Positions 1 through 10,896 of a DNA stretch of 64,000 bases are shown in pieces. This stretch comes from Globisporangium splendens (lineage: Eukaryota; Oomycota; Peronosporomycetes; Pythiales; Pythiaceae): positions 186,001 to 250,000 of the forward strand of contig VFIW01000057.1 in assembly GCA_006386115.1 (NCBI GenBank), read 5' to 3'. The notes beneath the pieces were generated by a model that worked only from the letters and a program-made list of their open reading frames with translations, was not told the DNA's origin and searched no databases. The first letter of the stretch is position 1. The number at the start of each line of letters is the position of its first letter. The translations under genes were made by a program, and so were the position numbers.

Positions 1-374
1 TCCACCAATCATAGGCTCGGGATCCGTGCTATGGCAGTTTCCCAGCACCCCATTGGTCCGTACCGGCGTTCTATCAACGTGATTGAGCAAATGGTCTCCC
101 CTACCCCGTCCATGTCCAGCCATGTCCAGAGTGAAGGTTGGCTGGCCCGCCAGACAAACTCGCGGCTCTTTGCACGAGGGCGGCAATCTTTTCGGGCTGC
201 CGCAACGCAATCCAGAGGCAGTAGAGCACTTGACGCGCCGCGCACACTCGCTCGTACCGGAGGAGAGAATCTATCTGTCTGTCTGCCTGTACGCGTGCGG
301 TCCGTCCCTTCATCCAATCCCTCCCCCCATCTTGCATCATCACCTCCCCACACAGTCTGCAAGTGCCGCACAAG
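1..374. other. Upstream region of the sulfite reductase gene
   Basis: No gene is supported here. Long open frames on both strands overlap the GC-rich start of the next gene and look like shadows. The last 70 bases before the ATG at 375 are pyrimidine-rich and probably hold the promoter and 5' UTR, but no clear initiator match is seen. Confidence 0.4.
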
Positions 375-3300
375 ATGCCAGCTCCTTCCCAACAACGCGC
401 GTCCGCCGTGGAAGAGGCCGTGAGCCACGTCGCGTATGCACTCAGTGACGTGTCGTACCTCGTGGCGCCCGTGCCGTTCGGCCAGGCGCTCGAGAAGTAC
501 ATCGTGTCGGCGCGCCGCAACGTGTTCGATCAAGTGGGCAAGGTGAACGCCAGCCAGGTGGGCCAGGAGCTCATCGAGAAGGCGTACGCGGCGTCCAAGC
601 GCGGCGAGTTCGTCACGCTCTTTGCATCCTCGCCTGCGTCGCTGCTGCAGATGGTACCCACGATGTACAAGCTCAGCGCCGCGCTGCTCCCCGCTGTCGT
701 GCATGTCGTCGCGCGCGACCACTCGGACCTCATGGCTGTGCGCCAGACGGGCTTTGTGATCCTTCACTCGCTCAACGCCGAAGAGACACCTGACATGGCG
801 CTGCTGGCGCACGTCGCGTCTGTGCGCGCCAACGTCCCATTCCTGCATGTGTACGATGGTGACATGGCGCAAAACGACTTGGAGCAACGCGTCGCGCAAG
901 GTCCACACCAAAAGTTCACCAACTCGCTCGTCACGTACAAGAAGCTCGCGGAGCTCATCGGTTTGAAGAACGCGGCGTCGACGGCCGAGTTCCGCCAACT
1001 CGTGCTCTCGAATTCCGCTATCAAGCCTGCGATTGGCAACGGCGAAGACGGCGAAGATGCCATCACCACGAGCGACGCCGACTTGTACTTTCAGGTGTCT
1101 CCTGAAACCGTGCAAAAGTACAACGCGGTGCCGGCGGTGCTGGAGCAAGTGATTGCCGAAGTGTTTACGGGCAAGGGATACCAGCTGTTTGAATACTTTG
1201 GTCATCCACAGGCCGAGCATGTGCTCGTGGTCATGGGTACGGCGTCGAGCGTCGTCAAGGACGCCGTCGAGTCACTCTTCACCAACTGGAACGCCAAGGT
1301 CGGCGTCGTCTCGGTGCGTTTGTTCCGTCCGTGGTCGACCAAGGCGTTCTTGAGCGTGATCCCTGCCACGGCCACGAACATCGCCGTGCTCGACCGCATG
1401 GATGACGCCACGAACGTCGGTGAGCCATTGTTCCTGGACGTGTTGGGGTCGTTCCAGTCGGAAGAGTGGAGCGACAAGGCCATTCCAACGATTATCGGCG
1501 GCAAGTACGCGTACCACGCGCACGACCAGGTGTTCGACGTTGTCACGGCGCGCACTCTGGTCGAAGGATTGGCGGCCGGTGAACTTCAACATGGGTTCAC
1601 GATTGCGTCGTCCCCATCGGAGGAACAAGTGCAAGCGAAGCAATTGGTCAGCGGCTACATTTCCTCGAGCGATGGTTTCGAAGCGCCGTATGTCAAGATG
1701 CTGCTGCAATTGTTTGAGCAGCGTGCTGTGATCGCGAACCTCGTGCGCAAGACTACGATTTGGAAGGACAACGATGACAGCAAGGACTCTGTGCCATTGG
1801 AGAGCGGTGAGTTCGGTTTCGGTGTGCACTTGGGCATCCTCGCCAAGCGTCAGCAGTTGAAGGACACGGTCAACGCGCTTTTGAAGGATGCGGCTGCCAC
1901 CAGCGCGCTGTCGCAGCGCCTCGTCGAATGCCTGCGTCAATGGGCGAGCAAGCCACCAAAGCACGATGCGCTCGCGAATGAGATCGTGATCCTGTTGGAG
2001 AACGAACAGCACAAGCGCGGACTCGTGAGCGAAATTTACGCGCTCAAGAAATACTTCTCGCCATTGAGCCAGTGGATCATCGGCAGCGAAGAGTTTTCGC
2101 GCGACGTTGGCGCCTCGGGCGTGCACCAGGTGCTCGCGAGTGGCGAGAACGTGAACCTGCTCATCCTCGACACGGAGCCGATCCACTCGGTGTCCAAGAC
2201 CCACCGCAAGCGCGACTTGGGTCTGTACGCGATGCAGTACGGCAACGCGTATGTCGCTTCCGTCGCGTTGTACGACTCGTACTCGCAGGTGCTGCGCGCG
2301 CTGAACGAAGCCGATGCGTTTGACGGTCCGTCGATCATCTTGGCGTACGCGCCGAACTGTGAAAACATGGAGAAGGACACCCAGGAGGCCGTGAGTACGG
2401 GCTACTGGCCACTGTACCGCTACAATCCACTGCTCGAGGGCGTAGACGGCGAAAAGGCGTTTGCGCTCGAGTCGCCGAGCATCAAGAAGGACTTGTTGGC
2501 GTTCTTGAAGCGCAACAACCAGCTCAGTCTGTTCGCCAAGCAGGCGCTGACTGCACCAAGTGCGTCGTCGTCGGCGGTCTCGTTGACGGAAACGTACGAG
2601 AAGATGGCGCAGACGTCGCTCGAAGCGAGTTTCCAGGCGCTGCTCAACGGCTTTAACAACGCGCCTGCCGAGAAGTGGCAGGTGGACACCAAGCTCTGGG
2701 TGCTCGTGGGTTCGGACAACGGTCACGCCGAAGAGTTTGCGTCCAAGTTTGTGGACGAGGCGCTGAGCTTTGGTCTGAAGAACGTCGTCAAGTCAGACAT
2801 GAACGAGATGTCGATGGACGCGTTGTGCGAAGAAGCCAACGACGCCAACACGTTTGTGCTGTTTGTGTGCTCGACCGCTGGTCAAGGTGAGTTCCCGTCG
2901 AACGCCAAGGAGTTCTGGACGGAACTGTCGGGCTTCACGTCCACGTTGCCGCTCCAGTACGCCGTGTTCGGTTTGGGCGATTCCATGTACTGGCCGCGCG
3001 AAGACGAGAAGCACTACTTCTGCAAGTCCCCTGTGGATTTGGACGCCAAGTTGAGCGAATTAGGCGCCACGCGTCTGATCCAGGTCGCCAAGGCCGATGA
3101 CCAGGACGCTGATGGTCCAACGACCCAATTCGAGGAATGGAAGCCTCAGTTCTGGGAGCAGATTGGTATTCCGCTCGACGTGATCAACCAGCAGGCTGGC
3201 GCGGGCAAGAAGAAGCAGCGCACGAACGAAGAGATCAAGCGCGAGAGTAACTACCTCCGTGGTACGCTCGCCACTGGTCTCGAAGACCGTTCGACCAAGG

Positions 3301-4928
3301 CGCTGTGCGCGGATGACACGCAGCTGACCAAGTTCCACGGTATCTACCAGCAGGACAACCGCGACTTGCGCGAGCAGATGCGTCTCGAGAAGCAAGAGAA
3401 GGCGTTCTCGTTCATGATCCGTGTGCGTGTGCCTGGTGGTGTGTCCACTGCCGCGCAGTACTTGATGGTCGACGAGCTCGCGGACTCGCACGCGAACGGC
3501 AACATCAAGTTGACGACCCGTCAAGCGTACCAGCTCCAGGGCATCTTGAAGTGGGATCTGAAGGGTGTCGTGCAGGGCATCAACCGCGCGCTGATGGACT
3601 CGCTGGCTGCTTGTGGTGATGTGAACCGTAACGTCATGGCGACGATTAACCCGTCGTGCTCCGTGGAGACCCACGAGGAGATCATCAACGTGTCGCGCGA
3701 GATCTCGGCGCACTTGACGCCTCGCACGAGCGCGTACCACGAGATCTGGCTTGACAAGAAGATGGTCGCCGGTGGTGAGACCAAGGACTTTGAGCCGTTT
3801 TACGGCGAGGCGTACTTGCCTCGCAAGTTCAAGATCGCAATTGCAATCCCGCCATCGAACGACGTCGATATTTACGCCAACTGCCTCGGCTTCATCGCGA
3901 TCATTGAGAACGACAAGCTCCTGGGCTTCAACGTCACGGTCGGTGGTGGTATGGGCATGACCCACAACAACAAGAAGACGTTCCCACGTGTGGCTGATAT
4001 CATGGGCTTCTGTACTCCAGAGCAGGCCAAGGACGTCGCCGAGAAGGTGATGATCCTGCAGCGTGACTTTGGTGACCGTGTGAATCGCAAGCATGCGCGT
4101 TTCAAATACACGGTCGAGGACCACGGCCTCGCGTGGATCCGCTCGGAAGTGGAGACCCGCCTCGGGTACAAGCTGCAAGAAGCTCGTCCGTTCACGTTCG
4201 ACTCGAACGGCGACCGCTTCGGATGGCACAAGCTCTCGAACGGCAAGTTCGCGTACACGATGTTCATCGAGGGTGGCCGAATCAAGGACACGAACGAGTG
4301 CAAGTTGCGCACGGGCATGCGCGAGCTGGCCAAGGCGTTCCCGGATGTCGAGTTCCAGTTGACGGGCAACCAGAACATGAGTTTCGCCAACATCACGAAC
4401 GACCAGATCGGTCCGATCAAGGCGTTGATGGAGAAGTACAGCTTTGGCAACGAAAACTACTCGGCGATGCGACTGAACTCGATTGCGTGTGCCGCGCTGC
4501 CATTCTGTGGTCTGGCGTTCTCGGAAGCCGAGCGATACTTGCCTGTTCTCATCACCAAGATCGAGGACATTCTGCTAGCCAACGGACTCCGTGACGACGC
4601 GATCGTGATCCGTATGACCGGTTGCCCGAATGGTTGTGGGCGTCCGTACTTGGGTGAAATCGGTTTTGTCGGCCGTGCTCCAGGCATCTACAACATGTAC
4701 TTGGGTGCTGGTTTCGCCGGTGACCGTCTGAACAAGCTGTACAAGGAGGCCGTGGACGAAGAGCAGATCCTCACCGAGTTGGCACCAATCATCAAGAACT
4801 ACGCTGAGAACCGCAACCCGAACGAGAAGTTCGGCGACTTCGTCATCCGCCAAGGCTACGTCAAGGCATGTCTCGCGGCACCGCTGGTCGAGAACCGCGC
4901 CGCTGGCGAGACGTTCCACGAACAGTAA
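375..4928 (+). CDS. MET5: Sulfite reductase hemoprotein (beta) subunit, MET5/ECM17-type
   Basis: Predicted siroheme/4Fe-4S subunit of assimilatory NADPH-sulfite reductase, which reduces sulfite to sulfide with six electrons for cysteine and methionine synthesis in the cytosol. The first ATG is at 375; the frame is open from a GTG at 363. The product is about 1517 residues, close to yeast MET5. Order: an N-terminal pyruvate:ferredoxin-oxidoreductase-like region (about residues 1-430), a linker, a flavodoxin domain (about 775-925, beginning KLWVLVGSDNGH with the acceptor-loop motif STAGQGEFP), then the two ferredoxin-like and siroheme half-domains. The cluster cysteines are visible as CAALPFC (near 4489) and GCPNGCGRP (near 4620). 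No intron. The partner flavoprotein lies at 7017-10376 on the opposite strand. This family is a very secure call. Confidence 0.95.
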   Translation: MPAPSQQRASAVEEAVSHVAYALSDVSYLVAPVPFGQALEKYIVSARRNVFDQVGKVNASQVGQELIEKAYAASKRGEFVTLFASSPASLLQMVPTMYKLSAALLPAVVHVVARDHSDLMAVRQTGFVILHSLNAEETPDMALLAHVASVRANVPFLHVYDGDMAQNDLEQRVAQGPHQKFTNSLVTYKKLAELIGLKNAASTAEFRQLVLSNSAIKPAIGNGEDGEDAITTSDADLYFQVSPETVQKYNAVPAVLEQVIAEVFTGKGYQLFEYFGHPQAEHVLVVMGTASSVVKDAVESLFTNWNAKVGVVSVRLFRPWSTKAFLSVIPATATNIAVLDRMDDATNVGEPLFLDVLGSFQSEEWSDKAIPTIIGGKYAYHAHDQVFDVVTARTLVEGLAAGELQHGFTIASSPSEEQVQAKQLVSGYISSSDGFEAPYVKMLLQLFEQRAVIANLVRKTTIWKDNDDSKDSVPLESGEFGFGVHLGILAKRQQLKDTVNALLKDAAATSALSQRLVECLRQWASKPPKHDALANEIVILLENEQHKRGLVSEIYALKKYFSPLSQWIIGSEEFSRDVGASGVHQVLASGENVNLLILDTEPIHSVSKTHRKRDLGLYAMQYGNAYVASVALYDSYSQVLRALNEADAFDGPSIILAYAPNCENMEKDTQEAVSTGYWPLYRYNPLLEGVDGEKAFALESPSIKKDLLAFLKRNNQLSLFAKQALTAPSASSSAVSLTETYEKMAQTSLEASFQALLNGFNNAPAEKWQVDTKLWVLVGSDNGHAEEFASKFVDEALSFGLKNVVKSDMNEMSMDALCEEANDANTFVLFVCSTAGQGEFPSNAKEFWTELSGFTSTLPLQYAVFGLGDSMYWPREDEKHYFCKSPVDLDAKLSELGATRLIQVAKADDQDADGPTTQFEEWKPQFWEQIGIPLDVINQQAGAGKKKQRTNEEIKRESNYLRGTLATGLEDRSTKALCADDTQLTKFHGIYQQDNRDLREQMRLEKQEKAFSFMIRVRVPGGVSTAAQYLMVDELADSHANGNIKLTTRQAYQLQGILKWDLKGVVQGINRALMDSLAACGDVNRNVMATINPSCSVETHEEIINVSREISAHLTPRTSAYHEIWLDKKMVAGGETKDFEPFYGEAYLPRKFKIAIAIPPSNDVDIYANCLGFIAIIENDKLLGFNVTVGGGMGMTHNNKKTFPRVADIMGFCTPEQAKDVAEKVMILQRDFGDRVNRKHARFKYTVEDHGLAWIRSEVETRLGYKLQEARPFTFDSNGDRFGWHKLSNGKFAYTMFIEGGRIKDTNECKLRTGMRELAKAFPDVEFQLTGNQNMSFANITNDQIGPIKALMEKYSFGNENYSAMRLNSIACAALPFCGLAFSEAERYLPVLITKIEDILLANGLRDDAIVIRMTGCPNGCGRPYLGEIGFVGRAPGIYNMYLGAGFAGDRLNKLYKEAVDEEQILTELAPIIKNYAENRNPNEKFGDFVIRQGYVKACLAAPLVENRAAGETFHEQ

Positions 4929-5364
4929 GCTTGGAGCTCACAAGAAGAAGAGATGCGTTGTCAGTCAATAGGATTCATATTTTTGTGTTTGATCTCTCGT
5001 TGTCGCGGCTCAAAAAGCGCGATCGATCGCCTCTGGAGTTGCATTTTGCTTGTCAATCAAATTCCAACCCTACGGGCAATACTTTTTTTTGAGAGAGAAC
5101 GCAAAGCGTATATTTTGAACAACTATTGTGAGTAAATGGTTGTATTTTGCTTTTCAAGTTAATATTGGTGGTGAAGGATTGAGGAGTAGGTGTAGCGGAC
5201 ACCTTGAAAGGTCGTCCACAGTCGAAAGGACATATCCGTTCCGACGAAGCCATTGATCAAAGCGCAATGGAGCGCAGCGACGGGAAGCTCGAGCGCTCGG
5301 CGCCTCGCTGCGAGGCAGGTAGCAAGCACGAGGGGCTGCGGACGAGCTCCCTGCCTGCGCGCAC
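4929..5364. other. Intergenic region after MET5
   Basis: AT-richer 3' flank of MET5 with short T and A runs near 5085-5095. No convincing terminator or gene is seen. An ATG at 5270 opens a short frame that could be a first exon of the next gene, but no clean splice into the frame at 5365 was found. Confidence 0.35.
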
Positions 5365-6799
5365 GTGCGTCACCCGGTTGTGACGAGCGTCAACTTTATT
5401 CTGACGCAGCAGCCGGGCAAATTAAAGCCCAAAGACCTGAAAAAGGCCGTGGAAACCAACCGCGCGATGAAGAAGCAGCAGAAAGAGGAACAGGCAAAGC
5501 TCATCGCGTCGTCGCATTTCAGTGATCCACTTTCCGATACAGGATCGTCGACGCTACCATCATCTCCAGGTGCGCTCACCTTCCACGTGCTCGTTCGTGA
5601 AGAAGAGCAGTTGCTCCAGCGCACTGACGTGAGTCAGCAGATTAAGGAGCTGTTCTTTACGCAGGAACTGAGCGACATTGAGCAGATGGAGAGAGAGCTT
5701 GAGTTCCAGAGCCACAAGATCCATTTGGGTCAGGAGCTCCTGACACCAGAACAGATCGCACTGGTGCAGCAGCTCCGCGAAATGAACATGCTGGAGCTCG
5801 AGCGCCGACAGCGAGACAAGCTGCGAAACCAGTTCACGACGAAAGAGTTTAATGCGCACTCTCCCCCGACCCCAGAAGATCCGCATTCGCCCCATGCCAT
5901 ACTCCCAGCGCATTTCGTGCCGGCTTATAAACCGGATTTCAAGACGTACAAGAACGATCTGTGGGCGCGACGCAAGCGAGTGGTGCAGAAGCTCGTGCGC
6001 GGGATCTCGAGGTGCATTATACGCGCACGCGCGCAGAAACGTCTCGACAAGATCAAGCAGTGGCTCGGAAGTGCCACCACACGAGCCCAGGTGCAGGAGA
6101 AAGTGGCGTTCGACTGGCAGCAGCACGGGAGCGGTGGCAATGGCGGCAGTAGCTCAAGAGCACACTTGTTCACGCCTTCGTCCTCAACGACGACCGCACA
6201 GGAAGGCTACTTCATTGAGGGCTTTCCGCTCGTCGAGGAAAAATCCTACACGCCTCCACGGGATTTCATCGTGCAGCCTGCAGAATGGGAACTCAAGTTC
6301 GACACGCTGACGTTTTTCCCACTTCGAGAGCGCGATGAAGCACTGCTCAGCGGCCACGAACCACTCGAGTTGCCGCCTTTGCCGACGTACGTTCCCACTG
6401 GAGAATGGCCGCGCACTGCGATATGGCGCCGAAGACGAATGCTGCGGACCTCGTCAACTGATGCAGCTTGGTGCAAAGGACGACAATATCTATTACCCAC
6501 CACAGATGGACACGCGCACGCCTTCGCTCCTAGAGCAGCTTCCAGCAGATATCTTTTTGCGTTCAACGGCGAGCGTTCGCCCTCTCGTGCGCGTGCAGAG
6601 ACCGCGGGAGACGGATCCGGCGCACGTTCTGCGGCCACAGCGGGTGTTTCGCACGGCGCCGACGCACTTTGGTGCGCAGTTGGAGGACCAAGTGGGCATG
6701 CGGAGCCTCGTGGCATTGAAGAACTCGCGTCTGGCGCTGCACAAAGTGTTCCTGCCGCCCACAGAGCGTCCGCTGCATCAAACCACGTCCATTTCGTAA
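5365..6799 (+). CDS. CFAP221/PCDP1-like axonemal protein, frameshifted and N-terminally short
   Basis: Probable homologue of a central-pair cilia protein, which would serve the zoospore flagellum. Frame 1 is open from about 5365 (GTG; no good ATG) and carries a charged helical region with the motif IHLGQELLTPEQ, followed by a basic segment around RKRVVQKLVRGI. Near 6391-6405 the coding signal shifts by one base into frame 2, which continues with LENGRALRYGAEDE and ends at the TAA at 6797-6799. I found no intron that restores the frame with good splice sites, so this is a single-base indel (mutation or assembly error). The N-terminal immunoglobulin-like ASH domains expected in CFAP221 are absent upstream. 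The family name rests on remembered motif similarity, not a search. It lies between the two sulfite reductase genes. Confidence 0.45.
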
Positions 6800-7016
6800 T
6801 GGAATGCCGGAATTAAACAGCAGCACCGTCCAATGTGGATAGGACTCAAAAGCTGCAGAAAAGCAAGACAGGAAATAGGAGAAAATGGTGTAAATTGGCT
6901 TAGAAAAACCAGGCCAAAACAATAAGGAACCGAACAGACACCCTTGTCTACTGGGGAAGACGCTTTGAGGACAAAGCGTCCTCCTCGGCGCGACGCAAGC
7001 GTACAATGCACTAAAC

Positions 7017-10000
7017 TTAGTACACTTCGAGGACGTAGCGTCCTTCCTCACGCATGCGCTCAATGTACGCGTTCGCCTGCTTGCGGTCAAGGCCGCCCAC
7101 GGACGTGAACGACGTGATGAGCGCCTCGCGGACATCGGCGACAGGCCACGTGGGACCACAGAGGTAGAAGTGGCCGTTCTTGTTCAGCAGCAGGTCGGCG
7201 AGGATCTCCTTGTCCTCGCTGATCTTGTCCTGGATGTACACCTTGTGCGGCTGGTCACGCGAGAACGCGCAGCGCAAGTACGTCACGAGGCCATCGCGCT
7301 CGTACTGGTCCAGCTCGTCGCCGTACAAGTACTCTTGCGACTTGCTACGACTGCCGAAGTACAGCGCCACAGGGCCGACCTTGACACCCTGCGCCTTGAG
7401 GAACGCACGCTCTTGGATGAACGCGCGGAACGGCGCCATACCCGTACCCAAGCCAGCCATGATGATAGGGTCTGCTGGGTTCACAGGGAGCTTCATCACC
7501 GACGAGCACACGTGCACCGACAGCATCTGGCCTGGACGCACGTGCTGCAGGAAGCTCGTGGCCTGACCGATGCGGTACTTGCCGCTTGGCGTCGTCCAGT
7601 CGTGCACGACGATGAGCAAGTGCACGCTCTTCGGGTTCATCTTCATGCTCGACGCGATCGAGTAGTGACGCGCCTTGATGCGCGGCACCAACTCGATCAG
7701 GTGGTCGATCGTTGGTCGCGCCGACTTGAACTCTTCGAGCAGCTCCGCGAACGTCGTGGTCTCGTCCACGCGGCGCTTGTACTCGTCCTTACCCTCGGCA
7801 TCGAGCAAGAACGCAAGCGTCTCCTTCTCCTTGTCGTCCGTGGCCAAGTCAAGCAGCGCCTGGTAGAACTTCTTGGAAGGACGACCGAAGATGTCGAGCA
7901 CCTGCGAGAACAACTGGAAGTACGTCAACGTCTCTTCCTGTGGCGCACCGTTGCTCTTCTTGCCCTTGGTCACAACCGGGATCGAGACCAACGCCTCAGG
8001 GTCCACGTTGAAGCCACGCAAGAACGTCAACACGTCCTTCTCGTCGTTGTGCGCAAACACGGCAAGCGCCTCACCGATCGCGTACTTGATTGGCGTGTTG
8101 TCGATGTCCATTTCGACGTGGAACACGTTACGCGAGTAGTCTTCAGGCGTGAGACGTTCCCACTTGGTGACCTTGACGAGCGCCTCGACGTGGTCGCGCA
8201 CGTCTTGACGCGCGCCAAACGCATCTGGGAACGTAAGCTTCCACGCAGTCTTGGTCTCGTTGGAGATGGCCGCACGCGAACGCTTGGAGGCCGTCTTGAC
8301 GTTGCTGTTGGCCACCGAGTGCGCGATCTTGCTTGGCTGGAGCGACGCAAGCGACGCCAACGCAGGAGCAACTTCGCCCTCCACAACGGACGACGTCAAG
8401 TTCTTCCACTCCTCAACAGGGTACGCAATGGTGGCAGTGTCACCCCACACGGCCGACACAAACGAACGGATCGTCGCGTGGTGCTCGCTCGCGAATTGGT
8501 TCTGCAACAACGCGAGCACGACGCTCTCGTTAAACAAGCCTGAAGCCTTGAAGAACGCGACCTGGATGCCAATCGCCGCGACGGCGTCATCTTCGACACG
8601 CGTCTGCAGCTCCGCGAGGTCCACGACGAGCAACTGGATCGCCTTCTTGGCGAGTTGAGCCTTGAATTCAACACACTCGTCCACATCGTCGACGGTCTTC
8701 CAGTCCGCGAGCACCAAGAGGCTGCCACCGTGCTTGACGCTCGACACGATGTCGTAGTCCTTGAGCAACGAAGCCTTGGTGACGACATTCACATCGGCCT
8801 GTTCGATGGCTTGTTGCAGACCGCTAGCAGCGCCGCTGTTACCGCCACTGAGCGACACACGCACCTCCAAGGTCGAGATCGGACGCGCGGCACCGGTGCT
8901 AGGCGTGCTGTGGTTCACCAACGCGTTCACCTGCGTTGACGGGTTCTTCGTCAGCAAGTCGAGCGTCGTCGTGAACGACTCAAGCAGCGACGCACCACGG
9001 GTCTGGACCTCCTCGTCGTCAAAGCCCCAGAACAAGAACTGCTTGCTGTACGCGTCAGCACCCTCGAGCTCAAAGTTGTCACCGTACACGACGTCCAATT
9101 GCGGGAACGTCGCGGCCGACGACTCGAAAGCCGCTTCGTAGAGCGCTTCCGATTTGGCGACGACGAACGAACGGCGCGTGACACTCGTGCGCAAGTGGTG
9201 GAACACGCTGCGGCCCATCCCCGACGAGAAACCCGCGTTGTGGTACACGCCGCCGTAGATGCCCGTGACAACTACTGGGGTCACGGCACCAGTCCAGTGC
9301 TGCGAGTGGAAGAACACCTGCACGTTCTGCGTAAGCAATCCGCGGCTCTGGATCGCGAACGAACCTGTCGAGATGCTCTCGAGCACCGCGACGCGCTTGA
9401 CCGTCGCTGGGATCGCAGCCGCGAACAGCGCGTGGGACCATGGCAACAAAAGACGCACCTGAAGAACACCGACCTTATTGCCGATCATGCGCTCGTACGC
9501 CACGGCTTGCTCGATCGCAGCGGTAGCTTCGCCAACGACAACGATGACATACTCGGCATCCGCAGCACCAGAGTACTCGTACACCTTGTACTGCTTCTGG
9601 AGCACGTGGAAGAGATCGTCCATGACTGATTGCACTTGTTCAGCGACGCCAGCATCGTTGGCAACCGAGGTCGACGTGGCAGACTCGATGGTCGTGACTT
9701 GCTTCAGCGAATCCTGGCTCAGCACGTTGATCTTGGCGAGCTCGCGCGCGACGCGGGAACCGTCGTAGAAGTGCACAACCAGCTTCTGGAGTCGCAGCGC
9801 CGCGACGTGGGCAACCACGGCGAGGTCGTGGCACTCCTGGGAGTTGGCCGAGTTAAGCAAGATGGCACCCGAGTGCTGCAACGCGTACACGGACTCGTAC
9901 GAGCTGCCGACAGCGAGGTCCTGGCGGATAGCTTCACAGGACACGTGAAACACCGCAGGCTTGTTGCTCTGCGCGATCTGGAAAAGGTTCGGCAGGAACA

Positions 10001-10376
10001 ACGGCAGCGTCTGCGACGGCACGAGCGCCGCGGCACTGGTGCCAACAGCAAGGGCACCACGAACAGCCGAAGCCGCGCCTTGGCGGATCTCCAGCGTCAC
10101 CACGCGCGCACGCAGCTCATCGTAGTTTGGCTCAACGCTGTTGTCGAGCAGCGGGTACACGAACACGTTCTCGCTGACGTTGCCGGCCACAGTGAGCACA
10201 GCGTCGGCGCCGGACGTGAACGCTTCAGCGCGCGGGAAGCGGCGGTGCACACTCCAGAGCGAGACGGCGGATGCGAGCAGCGCCGCGTCCTTCACAGGCA
10301 TCTGCGGGACGACGACGGGCACGTAGCTGCTGGAGCTGGCGTAGAGCCCCTCGGCTTGGCGCTCTGGGTGCTGCAT
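7017..10376 (-). CDS. MET10: Sulfite reductase flavoprotein (alpha) subunit, MET10-type
   Basis: Predicted NADPH-binding flavoprotein that passes electrons from NADPH through FAD to the MET5 hemoprotein. The product is 1119 residues, similar to yeast MET10, in a single exon. The N-terminal half is pyruvate:ferredoxin-oxidoreductase-like and of the same type as the MET5 N-terminus. The C-terminal third is a ferredoxin-NADP reductase module: FAD contact YSIASSMKMNP, the NADPH-pyrophosphate loop GTGMAPFRAF, the YFGSRSKSQEYLYGDEL segment, and a terminal aromatic residue (EVY). No flavodoxin domain is seen, which agrees with the fungal arrangement where that domain sits in MET5. The gene converges on MET5 with the CFAP221-like gene between them. 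Confidence 0.93.
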   Translation of the reverse strand: MQHPERQAEGLYASSSSYVPVVVPQMPVKDAALLASAVSLWSVHRRFPRAEAFTSGADAVLTVAGNVSENVFVYPLLDNSVEPNYDELRARVVTLEIRQGAASAVRGALAVGTSAAALVPSQTLPLFLPNLFQIAQSNKPAVFHVSCEAIRQDLAVGSSYESVYALQHSGAILLNSANSQECHDLAVVAHVAALRLQKLVVHFYDGSRVARELAKINVLSQDSLKQVTTIESATSTSVANDAGVAEQVQSVMDDLFHVLQKQYKVYEYSGAADAEYVIVVVGEATAAIEQAVAYERMIGNKVGVLQVRLLLPWSHALFAAAIPATVKRVAVLESISTGSFAIQSRGLLTQNVQVFFHSQHWTGAVTPVVVTGIYGGVYHNAGFSSGMGRSVFHHLRTSVTRRSFVVAKSEALYEAAFESSAATFPQLDVVYGDNFELEGADAYSKQFLFWGFDDEEVQTRGASLLESFTTTLDLLTKNPSTQVNALVNHSTPSTGAARPISTLEVRVSLSGGNSGAASGLQQAIEQADVNVVTKASLLKDYDIVSSVKHGGSLLVLADWKTVDDVDECVEFKAQLAKKAIQLLVVDLAELQTRVEDDAVAAIGIQVAFFKASGLFNESVVLALLQNQFASEHHATIRSFVSAVWGDTATIAYPVEEWKNLTSSVVEGEVAPALASLASLQPSKIAHSVANSNVKTASKRSRAAISNETKTAWKLTFPDAFGARQDVRDHVEALVKVTKWERLTPEDYSRNVFHVEMDIDNTPIKYAIGEALAVFAHNDEKDVLTFLRGFNVDPEALVSIPVVTKGKKSNGAPQEETLTYFQLFSQVLDIFGRPSKKFYQALLDLATDDKEKETLAFLLDAEGKDEYKRRVDETTTFAELLEEFKSARPTIDHLIELVPRIKARHYSIASSMKMNPKSVHLLIVVHDWTTPSGKYRIGQATSFLQHVRPGQMLSVHVCSSVMKLPVNPADPIIMAGLGTGMAPFRAFIQERAFLKAQGVKVGPVALYFGSRSKSQEYLYGDELDQYERDGLVTYLRCAFSRDQPHKVYIQDKISEDKEILADLLLNKNGHFYLCGPTWPVADVREALITSFTSVGGLDRKQANAYIERMREEGRYVLEVY

Positions 10377-10896
10377 GGCTGCTCTTGGTCGCTTGCGGCT
10401 TCAACAGCGGAAAGGAATCTGAACAGCGCCGCTGCGGCTCGGCCATTGCGGTGCGGCCCATTTTCGCGTGGCGCTAATGGCTGGCGGCAATAGCTGGCAG
10501 CTACAGCAGTGACAGCTTCCGATCCTGAGCTGCGCATTGGCCGACCAATTAGCCAATCAGCGTGCGCGACGAGCGTGATTCAGAGTTGGTCCAACTCAGT
10601 TGAGACTGATGTGCGACGCATCTTCTGATTGAGCAATCCGGCTACTGTATGACGAAGCACCCAATCACCCAGTTAACACAAACTCAGTGTACTGTGCAGC
10701 ACTGGAATAGAGGACCCAATTTCATTCGCGATCTTGCGACTCACAGGATCGCGAAATGCTGACACAGACAGACGAGTTTCTTCATGACAGATTAGGGAAC
10801 GCGAATAGCTACAATCAGCAGTAGCTGCGAAGACCAATGGTTTGCACACCAAAAACGCGTGTGATTGTTTGAATGGCATAGCGTCGTGCCTTCTTT
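10377..10896. promoter_or_regulatory. MET10 upstream region with clustered CCAAT boxes
   Basis: The 520 bp between MET10 and the acetyltransferase gene hold several CCAAT or reverse ATTGG pentamers, closest together at 10535-10560 (ATTGG, CCAAT, CCAAT within 25 bp). These could be NF-Y-type sites for MET10. No gene is seen in the region. Confidence 0.35.

Noticed and set aside
9..4919. Long minus-strand frames over MET5 (for example 9-1220, 1272-2726, 3060-4229)
   Set aside because: They are Arg/His/Val-rich mirror frames produced by strong third-position GC bias in a secure gene on the plus strand.
7170..10493. Long plus-strand frames over MET10 (7170-8543, 9630-10493)
   Set aside because: Same mirror-frame effect; no domain or motif is visible.
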